Positions 55,801-64,000 of a stretch of 64,000 nucleotides of DNA are shown here, one piece after another. The notes beneath the pieces are model-generated. The model worked only from the letters and a program-made list of their open reading frames with translations, ran no database searches and was not told where the DNA came from. Numbering within the stretch: the first letter of the stretch is position 1; each line of letters begins with the position of its first letter. This DNA is from Takakia lepidozioides (lineage: Eukaryota > Streptophyta > Takakiopsida > Takakiales > Takakiaceae): the NCBI GenBank assembly GCA_030704615.1, contig CM060732.1:29059053-29123052 (forward strand), in the 5' to 3' direction. The translations under genes were made by a program, and so were the position numbers.

Positions 55801-57366
55801 CTTTGGCGGTGTTCGACGTGGATATCCAGTACAAACCGGGGCGAGACAACGGGGTGGCCGATGCTTTAAGTAGAAAGCAGCAGCTCTTGTTGGTGTACAA
55901 GGGCGAGACGACGCTCCAAAGGAAGATCCGGAAGGCTTGCCGGAAGGATGAGCTGGCGAAGTCCGTGATGCAGGACTTGAGGATGGGGGTTAAATCGTAG
56001 TTCCACTTGCAAAATGGACTGCTCCGGTATAAGCAAAAGCGTCTCTACGTGCCGAAAGGGAGGGATCAGAGATAGCCTCTTGAGAGAATGCCATGATAGC
56101 CCGCTTGCGGGCCACAGCGGAGCCAAGCGCACTGCGGCACTCTTGAAGAAAGAGTATTTCTGGCCCAAACTGAGGGATGAGGCAGAGGAGTATGTCAAGA
56201 CATGCACCACATGCCAACAAAACCGGAGCGAGTACAAAAAGCAAGCGGGGCTGTTACAACCCTTGCCGATTCCAGAGGGGACTTGGGAAAGCGTCTCGAT
56301 GGATTTCATGACTGCTATGCCGCTGTCAAAAGGATTCGATGCAATCATGGTGGTGGTGGATAGGTTCAGTAAAATGGGCCATTTCATCCCCACCAAAGAG
56401 ATGGCAACGGCGCAGGAGACAGGACGACTTTACTTCGCCCACGTCTTAAAGCATCATGGAGTCCCGAAGGATATTGTCTCGGACCGCGATCCAAAGTTTA
56501 CGAGTATATTTTGGAGGGCACTTTGGAAGAAGATGGGGACGAGACTGAAGATGAGCACCGCCTTCCGACCTACGACCGACGGCCAAACAGAAAGAGTGAA
56601 TTCCGTAGTGAAGCAGATCTTGCGGAATTACGTGTCGGCAGACCAAACAGACTGGGTGGAACACTTAGACGCGGCAGAGTTCTGTTATAATAACACAGAA
56701 CACTCCGCAACGGGAGTTTCCCCTTTCGTATTGGTCTATGGAAAAGCACCTCTGGTGCCGACAAGTTGGGCCGCCCAGGACGTTGAGGAACCGACAGTAG
56801 CGGTGGTACTGGATGAATGCGAGCGTTTGTTGAAGCTCGCAAAGTACAACATTGCCAAAGCTAGGAAACGGTACGAAAGGCAGGCGAATTGGAAGCGGAG
56901 GGAAGTGAAGTTTGAGGCAGGCACAGAGGTCTGGTTGAACATCAAGAATTTCCGACTACCTCCGGAAGTGAGTCCGAAGTTCGTACCTCCGTATGCGGGA
57001 CCCTTTCGCATTCGGAAGGTTATGAATGAGGATGTGTATGAATTGGAGCTGCCGGCAAACAGCAAGGTGCACCCAGTATTCCATGTCTCCCTTTTGAAGC
57101 CTTACTTCAAAGATGAAGTGCGTCCGAATCGGCATCAAGTGTTGCGTCCGCCACCTATGTTGTTGGATCATGAAAATGAACCTGAGTACGAGGTGGAGGC
57201 AATACTTAAGTCGAGGAGGTTCAAGAACCGAGAAACGGAGTATCTCGTCAAATGGAAGGGCTATCATCATGTGGAGGCATCTTGGGTGCGTGCCTCAGAA
57301 ATGGGAAACGCATCCGAGGTGGTTGCAGCTTTCGAAGGGCGACCTCAAAAGCGGAAGAAGCGTTGA
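52803..57366 (+). pseudogene. Gag-pol polyprotein of chromovirus, five in-frame stops and one frameshift
   Basis: One continuous frame encodes gag (QYFRAAKLSDEDRVEVAPTY, zinc knuckle CFNCGEPGHMAKKC near 53,823), protease (LLVDTGASHSFMTP), RT ([28 protein letters not shown]), RNase H ([26 protein letters not shown]), integrase (HDSPLAGHSGAKRT, CTTCQQNRSEY, SMDFMTAMPLSKGFD, IVSDRDPKFTS) and a C-terminal chromodomain (YEVEAILKSRRF, EYLVKWKGYHHVEASW; 57,185-57,340). Stops are at 53,043 TAG, 53,277 TAG, 54,177 TGA, 54,414 TGA and 55,998 TAG; a one-base shift lies near 56,060. The start ATG at 52,803 is 41 bases after the primer site. Gag and pol are fused in one frame. Confidence 0.95.
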
Positions 57367-58269
57367 TGGGGACATCAACCTTGGAGCGTGGGGGAGAAAA
57401 TGCATGCTTAGCCCGGCTTAGCTAGCTTAGGAATCCGATTGCAAAAACTTGTATTGTACAAAACGTGCTATAAATGAAATGGATTCCAAATGTTGTGCGT
57501 CCTATTTTGTTTGGAATGGTGATGCATGGTATGGTTGGCTAGTGTGTAGAATGCATGCTAGCTTATAAAAGTGGGAGAGGTAAATTGGGTTAATCGTGTG
57601 TTTGCGTAGTGCCGAAATCGGGTGACCCCCATCCAAGGGCAAGGAAACTTGCGCCTTCTTTGGGAGTTCACGTGCTAGTGCGCACCTGGCACGTGCGCGT
57701 ACTATAACTGCGCTACTGAGGGGGTTGCCTTGTAGTGCGGGCTAACGCGGAAGCTACGTGCTTCCGTTCACGTACTATAATCGTGTAGCCTCGGGACAAA
57801 GTCGTAGTGCGGCTTCGGCGTGTTCCCGTACCTCAGGCCAACATTCCAAGGCGGACCCAATTGTAGTGATTGGGGCGCACGGTTGGTTCAAGGTTATCTT
57901 CCTAGTGAAAGAGGGTTCCAGGAAACCCTTGCTCAAGGTGATGCCAAAAGCGGCATCATGAGCGGTCGCAAGCAATGTTGTTGCAGTAAGGCGATTCGAT
58001 CCTCGGGGAGGATCGTTCCTTGGCCTTGAAGTAGGCCAAGAAGAGTGCACTGGGAGGAGCTTGAGAGGCTCCACCCTTGGCCGGGACTTGGAGGAAGTCG
58101 GCCGAACTAGCTAGTGGAGAGTAGAGTCAAGTGTGGGGTTTGGTTCTTTGCCATGGGACGCCATGGTACGGAAACAAACTCCTTGATGTGGGACGCCACA
58201 ACTTGGATGTTCGTTTCTACAAAATGGACAAGTCGATGAGGACATCGACTCCCTGTTGGTAGGGGTGTG
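57367..58269. other. 3' untranslated part of the chromovirus
   Basis: About 900 bp between the pol stop and the 3' LTR without an open gene. GGTAGGGGTG just before 58,270 may serve as polypurine tract. Confidence 0.6.
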
Positions 58270-58821
58270 TGTCGCGGCCCTTTGCCTTGAGGGCAGGGGG
58301 GTCGGGACACAAGAGGGGCTGCCCCTGTGGTGGGGGCAGTAGCAGCGATAGGTACGGGGGCTGAAGCACCCTTGAGTGCCCAAGGCACTCAAGGAGGCGG
58401 AGGCGCTCACTAGGTGGAGCCCCGCACACCGGGTTGCGGTGGGGGTGGCTCCACAAGGGTGGTGGTAGCTTAGCGGGACTTAGTGGGGGTGGCATAGGAC
58501 TCACCATGGGGTGGAGACCTCGAGGTGGGAGTCGTGGGGAGTCTTGGGACTCATCACGGTCCATTGGGGCCGCGGTGAGTGGGCCAAGACTCACCGCGAC
58601 TCACCACCGGGAATCGAGGGTCTTCGTGGTGGTTCGGCATAAAATGGCATGGCTGGTTGTGAAATCCCCGCGGACAGCTACAGAAGTATATATAGGGAGT
58701 AGTAACCCCGAGAACGGTGCAAGCTCGTTGGTGACCAAAAACTAGTGAGTAAGCGAGCGAGCCGGAAAGCGACCAAAGAGTGGGGAGCTGTTCCGGACTG
58801 CCAACTACCAAAGGGAATTCC
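58270..58821 (+). repeat. 3' LTR of chromovirus, truncated
   Basis: Matches 52,022-52,574 and stops at GGGAATTCC; about 173 bp of the LTR end are missing. What follows (GGGGGCTGCTATTTCATGAG) is not LTR and not satellite. Confidence 0.95.
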
Positions 58822-59051
58822 GGGGGCTGCTATTTCATGAGCGGCATGAGCATGAGCGGGAAAAAAAAAAAGCATGAGCAGACCATTGTGAGTCCACGGA
58901 AATAGGGTTAGGAGGCACGGAAATAGGGTCATGTGAAGTTGGAATGTGGCACCAGTGGACTTGAAATGCAACATTTTATTGCAAATTTTGTGGCAAGCAA
59001 CGTCTATACAAGTGTGTTCTAACTGTCATAGCCGGAATGGGCACTACTCTC
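58822..59051. other. Junction spacer
   Basis: Contains CATGAGC repeats near 58,836-58,880 and an A run at 58,861-58,871. No gene recognised; may hold the 3' UTR of the minus-strand gene that follows. Confidence 0.4.
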
Positions 59052-62000
59052 CTACACCCTCCGAGGAACTTGCCCCACCTTCTTCCTCATCCCCTCATCC
59101 CCCTCATCCTCCGAGCTCTGTGATGCATCAGTTCCACTATGCCTCTCAAAAATCCCGTCCTCTCCTTGGGGGACTGTCCACCTCACCTCCTGGGAATCTT
59201 CTGCGTCTTCTCCCCCACTTTCCTCAGCAGAATCCAACACAAATCTACGAGCCCGACGGGCTTTAATAGCTGCTGCCTCCTCCCTCATCTTCATTTTCTT
59301 GAGGCTTGCCTCGTCTAAAATCTGCTGTACACGACTACGTTCGGAACACCTCCTAACGGACACCGAAGCAAGCCGGGCAGCATAAGTAGGAAGGATGTAC
59401 TCCCTTTCTGCACTAGGCATGAAATCCCCCCTGGCAAAAAAAGGCACGTTCCTCCTGCCATGAACTCCGGTGTAGACGTCCCTCCGGCAGTACTTGGCAT
59501 CCTACAGTAAGAACAAATCCACTTGAAGAATGTCAATACCAGCACAACCAGAAAGGGTTTTCAATGAAATAAGAGAGCGGAGGGAGGTGCCTCACAAAAT
59601 TTGGAGGCAACTTACAATGCCACCACTCACTCGTAAACCGGGGGCTCCTCGGCCTCGATCCCAACTTCCTCCCCCTGCTCCTTCTCGGATTTTTCCTCAT
59701 CCTCCGAGGATGCCTCTTCCTCTTTCGGCAGACGTTCAGCCGCTGCAAGTTCCGAGTTGTGGAGGGCAGTATCTGGCTCGAAGGCGAACACATGCCTGTC
59801 GGACAACGTCCCTGCCCACATTGAAGCACCTGAGGAACAAAGCGGGCGGTTAATAGCTTGCGGCATGCAATTGCAATGGGGCCAGGGGACAAACTGAGCA
59901 CGTGAAGGCTTACCCGTGCCGCATGTGAGGTCTAGAATCCGCCCTTGGACATCCGAGCACGTCTCCATGAGGGTTTGGATGAAAGCAGGGCTCCGGGTCC
60001 GGCTGTACCGCCACGGTTTGCCTGTCTTTGTGTCCTTCGGCATACTAGAGTTGGGCACATAGTTGTAGAGGACATCGTAGGTTACAGGGTCCACATCGGC
60101 ATCAACAAGACGACCGTCGTTGCGGAATATGAACGTAGACCCTCTCTTCACAAAGCAATATGCCTCAAACACCAATGTCTGCACATCCAACAAAGAAGGG
60201 ATCAATTCCAGGGTCTACTTAACATACACCACAATATGAAGTGAATGCAATAGATTGATAACTTACACTTTGGCCCTCTGTTCGCAACCCCTGCGTACTG
60301 ATGCAGAACCATTTTCTGAGGAGGACCGGGGTGACACTTTTCGGTGTCCACCTTGCCACCGCATTCTCTGTGGTCTTCCCTCTCGTGGCAAGGACAACCA
60401 CACATCCACCGTCATCCAGAAGCATCCCCGCCAGCCCAAACCCGGCTTTCCAGTAGTCCTCAGTAAACCTGTTCCAGGTGGGCACACCATCCAGGCCCTC
60501 CAGCAGCTCCCCATCTGGAATGTCAAGGAGAATCATGTCGCAAGCTCTCTCCACCTCAACCCCCCCCCCGAGTGCTCTTGCAATTCGTGCTCACAGCCGT
60601 GAAGAATTCCATCATGGCTTCAAAACCAGGGGTGTCTTTAGGCTCTGTACCGGCAGCCCTCTTCTTGGCTTTCCCCTTCTGCTCCGCCAGAGACTTGTTG
60701 TGTGCCACCTTCTTCGCCCTGGCAGCGAGAGCGTCAAGGAAGCTCTCATTGACGCATTGGATGATGGTTGGAGGTTCTAGCTTTGGCATGTGCGTAAACG
60801 TCACCGCCGAATACCGCCGTGTAGGCTCGCCCTCAAAAGCCAACTTCTTGGCAGAGTCAGTCCCACTCCGAATTGACTTGGGAACCCGGACGACCGGTGA
60901 CTGGGTAGGAGCAACAGCAGTCGCAGGACCTTGAACAAAATCGGCGTCGGAGTCACTCTCTTGGGTCCCCTCCTGCGCCTCCTCCGATGCCCCGATGGTT
61001 TTCTTCTTTTTGGGTGTTACTGCAGTCACCTGTTTCCTTGTCCTTTTCCTTTGACTTTACTCTTCTCATGCAATTTCTCCTGAATTCCTGCCTGAGCAAG
61101 CTCTGCCGCTTTCCTGGAGTTCGCAAGCGCTTTTGCCTCTTTTGCACCCAACGGAGGCCGCGGAGCCCGGTTTCGTCGGAATTCAGCATCCAGCTTCAAT
61201 TGAAACTCGGATGGGTCGAGCGAGCCGGGCGGAAGGTCCACATACCAAGGGCAATCACGCAAATGTTCCAGATGCCACTCCTTCACAATATCGTCAGTGT
61301 ACATGGAGTCAGCCCCAGGGTTCCTCCATGCCAGGAAGAATGGTGGCTCGAAAGACAGATGACCTTTCTCCAAAAGCGAGAACTTACAATACCTGCATTC
61401 ATGAAAAACACAATGAGGTCTGAAAATGGCTAAGTCCCTGAACGGCATAGGGCCTACAACTGGAATATGGCGCCGAATTTCCACTTCAGGGCCACCCAGT
61501 CTAGAGACTTAGCTCGAAAATGGCCAAGTCCCTGAACGGCAATACGGCCTGGAACTGGAAAATGGCGCCGAATTTCCAGTTCAGAGGCAGCCAGTCTAGG
61601 GACTTAGCCCGAAAATGGCTAAGTCCCTGGACGGCAATAGGGCCTAGAACTGGAAAACGGCGCCGAATTTCCAGTTCCGGGCCAGCCACCCTAGGGACTT
61701 AGCCCGAAATGGCTAAGTCCCTGGACGGCAATAGGGCCTAGAACTGGAAAACGGCGCCGAATTTCCAGTTCCGGGCCAGCCACCCTAGGGACTTAGCCCG
61801 AAAATGCTAAGTCCCTGAACGGCAATAGGGCCTAAAACTGGAATATGGCGCCGAATTTCCACTTCAGGGCCAGCCAGTCTAGGGACTTAGGCCGAAAATG
61901 GCTAAGTCCCTGAACGGCAATAGGGCCTGGAACTGGAAAATGGCGCCGAATTTCCAGTTCCGGGCCAGCCAGTCTAGGGACTTAGCCATTTTCGGAGCCC

Positions 62001-63990
62001 GACTGGAAATTCGGCGCCATTTTCCCTAACACCACTTGAGGCCTCTAACATCCTGAAATGCCAGGACTTGAAAGAAAGGCAGCGCGTATGTACCTATACA
62101 GAAGGCGCATTGATGCTTTGTCCGCGTTCGGCTGGTCGGTGAACTCGTGGCTCCGGCGAGCATCTGCTATCTCCCGAAAGAATAGGTTGGTTTTGTAGAG
62201 CAGAAAGTACCTCGTCACATAGTCACGTAGGCTCTCTGCTGCAGGAGATATCTCCATCTTGAACTGATGTGCTTGTGTGTCCAGCTGCTCTTGCGCATTC
62301 GTCGTCACCTGTGGAGATTGTCCATCAGATCGCTTCCTCAAAAATACAATGAATCCACCCCTACTAGAGTAGAAGCCCAAACGAAGCGTGGGGAAGTACT
62401 GAAAAACACCATGTCATGCGGTTCATCCACATGTCGAATGTGGGGTCAGAGAGTTTGTCCGGTTTGGGGAAGCTCCAAATGTCCCTGGTACTTTGGGAAC
62501 CATTCTAGATTTGGAGCCACCGGGTCTGTCCAACCACCCAGCATATTCGTAAGCGCCAAACACCACAAAAAGGAGTTGTTGCCACCACAATTTGGTAAGA
62601 ATGTATCACCTTTTCTGTTGCATCCACAAAGGATGTGGCTAGACAATGGAGCTTTCCAATGTCATCGTGGGCTTCAGAGCGCGAGAGTAGTGCTTCCCCA
62701 CCTCCACCAGAAAGTCGGCACCAAGGGCGGGATCAGCTATGGCCACGTACTTTACCATCCGCGACTTGTACTTTATGCGGGCCCTCACCTCCGCAGCTTT
62801 GACATACGATTCGAGTTCCGGGAGGGTTGGATTCTTCTCCTCTGACTCCATGTAGAACCTCCGCGCATGTGCCAAATCCTGCTGTATTTTCGTCTGTCGA
62901 AAAGGCGCACATAAGATTAGAGATCCTGCTCAACACAATTTCTTCTATTGGGGGAGAGAGACAGACTAGCTCAACAAAACTGTCAGGAGCTTTACCCGAA
63001 ATATGTGGTCCACCATGGCGTCGACGCTCAGCCTTATACCAGGTTCTGTCTGCCTTTGCCTCCGACTTGCGCAGGAGGTCGGCACTGAGGGAATTGGCAA
63101 ACTCTTGCACCCCCTGCTTCCCGACATCCTTCACTCGGAAGAGCATATGGACAAGTTGGTGGCAATGAAGGCATTCTCAGTCACCCTGCAGTGCCACATT
63201 TCCATCAAACAATACTGAAATGGGAATTTTCATCATATATGAGGATTCGCAATGAAATGACTTCCAAATTCAAAGTCCAAAGCGAGAGGGGTTGTAGCTT
63301 ACGAGTTGATGTCGCCATTGCAGCTTGAGAAGACTGCGATCTTTGGGCCCCGCAACCTTCAGCACAACACAATCGACGGCGAAATGCCAATCGAGATCGT
63401 TGGGGTGGGCTTGGCAATGTGCTCCATCCATGCCAGGAGGTGATTGCTGTCCCACACGTAGAACATCTTGCCGACATGTGCTGGAAAAGAGGATCACTAG
63501 CAATCGATCTCTCGAACTCCTCATTTCACGTTTGCCAATGGGGACCCCATTTGTCCACCTCATCGGAAGTGTGGGCACGGGAAGCTCCGTGGTCGTTCTC
63601 AATGGAAACGTAAAAGGCGGCAGACCCCATTCGATATCCATCCCGAAAGAGAATTTCAGCTTGTCGATATCGCCTGGGAGGGCAGGTCTCACCACCTGCA
63701 ATGACACCAAGCGGCAAAGGGAATTCGAAGCTGGCGGGTACACCATGCCCCCCAGCACCCTGCCAATGTTGCTGTGGGTTGCCTCCAACATCTTGGCAGC
63801 GGCCAACTTCATATCCGCCTCAGACATGACGTCTGCTGCAGAGGGGTTTTCCGGCAGCCCACCAGGACCGCCAAATCCAGCCTGTATGCTCCGGGTTTGG
63901 GGCCTGGGGATGTCCGGGGGATGTCATCCTGGTCAGAAACCTCCATGTCGTCCTCCTCAACAGGTCAGCCACCTGCGAAACCACCTCCAG
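59052..63990 (-). pseudogene. Decayed multi-exon gene with beta-class amino-methyltransferase-like domain
   Basis: Minus-strand exons with intact splice sites: terminal 59,052-59,502; 59,640-59,829; 59,914-60,178; 60,267-61,395; 62,094-62,311; earlier pieces 62,640-62,895, 62,900-63,150 and 63,300-63,900. The 60,267 exon has DMILLDIPDGELLEG, in the place of the (D/N/S)PP(Y/W) motif of N4-cytosine/N6-adenine methyltransferases. The next exon has SPAFIQTLMETCS and RILDLTCGTG and, across a phase-1 intron, DRHVFAFEPD, the AdoMet site. Catalytic motif before AdoMet motif is the beta-class order. PP is absent, so catalysis is doubtful. A G9 run near 60,560 shifts the frame, and stops or shifts occur near 62,642, 63,150 and 63,530. 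An acidic tail follows (EEASSEDEEKSEKEQGEE). Confidence 0.55.
61432..62028. repeat. ~95-bp intronic satellite, 6 units
   Basis: AAGTCCCTGGACGGCAATAG-type starts occur at 61,432, 61,526, 61,621, 61,715, 61,809 and 61,904 (periods 94-95). Each unit contains ATGGCGCCGAATTTCCAGTT and ends CTAGGGACTTAGCC. GACTTAGCC..GGCTAAGTC at unit borders forms an inverted repeat. At 61,990-62,025 a partial unit is inverted. It lies within the intron 61,396-62,093. Confidence 0.95.
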
Positions 63991-64000
63991 CACTCTCGTC

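Larger units (their letters stand above)
52022..58821 (+). mobile_element. Ty3/gypsy chromovirus with two LTRs, 3' LTR truncated
   Basis: 5' LTR 52,022-52,747, initiator-Met primer-binding site at 52,750, single gag-pol frame 52,803-57,366 ending in a chromodomain, and 3' LTR 58,270-58,821. The LTRs start TGTCGCGGCCC. By eye I see about nine substitutions plus one indel over 552 shared bases, so the insertion is fairly recent. The left flank is the hairpin array; the right flank is unrelated DNA because the 3' LTR stops at GGGAATTCC. Confidence 0.95.

Overview
This is eukaryotic nuclear DNA from a green plant. The evidence is spliced genes with plant-style introns, plastid-type leader peptides, Ty3/gypsy chromovirus and LINE debris, tRNA-derived SINE-like pieces, and gene fragments (a squalene-hopene-cyclase-like piece, HND/DWG kinase and RING genes) of kinds I associate with seed-free plants or charophyte algae rather than seed plants. 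I cannot name the species. The window is TE-dense and gene-poor, as in a large genome. Most coding sequence is mobile or decayed.

Layout. 1-770: 3' end of a LINE followed by a ~147-bp tandem repeat. 1,905-2,087: a SINE-like repeat directly in front of a nine-exon host gene (2,103-5,282, probable plastid protein, function unknown). 7,318-16,470 (minus): copy 1 of an unusual Ty3/gypsy element. 17,050-17,690: squalene-hopene-cyclase-like pseudogene. 19,378-19,986: RING-H2 gene. 20,290-20,666: methyltransferase-like fragment. 20,700-21,520: cluster of GTCGNTGCCGAC palindromes. 24,220-24,500: small hairpin satellite array. 24,513-41,112 (minus): copy 2 of the unusual Ty3/gypsy element, broken by a 7,026-bp terminal-inverted-repeat element (26,525-33,550, perfect 8-bp target duplication) that itself carries a zinc-finger ORF, two deleted LINEs and a tRNA-like SINE. 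41,239-41,528: exon of a DnaJ-type zinc-finger gene. 43,803-45,155: decayed protein-kinase-like gene. 45,236-45,774: large foldback. 47,726-49,590: decayed RING gene. 50,395-52,021: large array of about 32 hairpin satellite units, into which a chromovirus (52,022-58,821) inserted. 59,052-63,990: decayed multi-exon gene with a beta-class amino-methyltransferase-like domain and a ~95-bp satellite in one intron.

The most remarkable system is the repeated Ty3/gypsy element. Its polyprotein order is gag - aspartic protease - C5 DNA cytosine methyltransferase (DNMT3/DRM-like motifs) - RT - RNase H - integrase - PHD finger, with an additional unrecognised ORF upstream of gag. Two independently inserted copies share this layout, so the methyltransferase belongs to the element. 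A DNA-methylation writer and a probable histone-tail reader in one retroelement suggest that it can write and read chromatin marks. Methyltransferase-bearing retrotransposons have been reported in dinoflagellates and in a charophyte alga; the combination with a C-terminal PHD finger is the part I find most worth checking. Both copies here are defective: copy 1 by frameshifts, copy 2 by an inversion that cuts the methyltransferase in two and by the 7-kb insertion in integrase.
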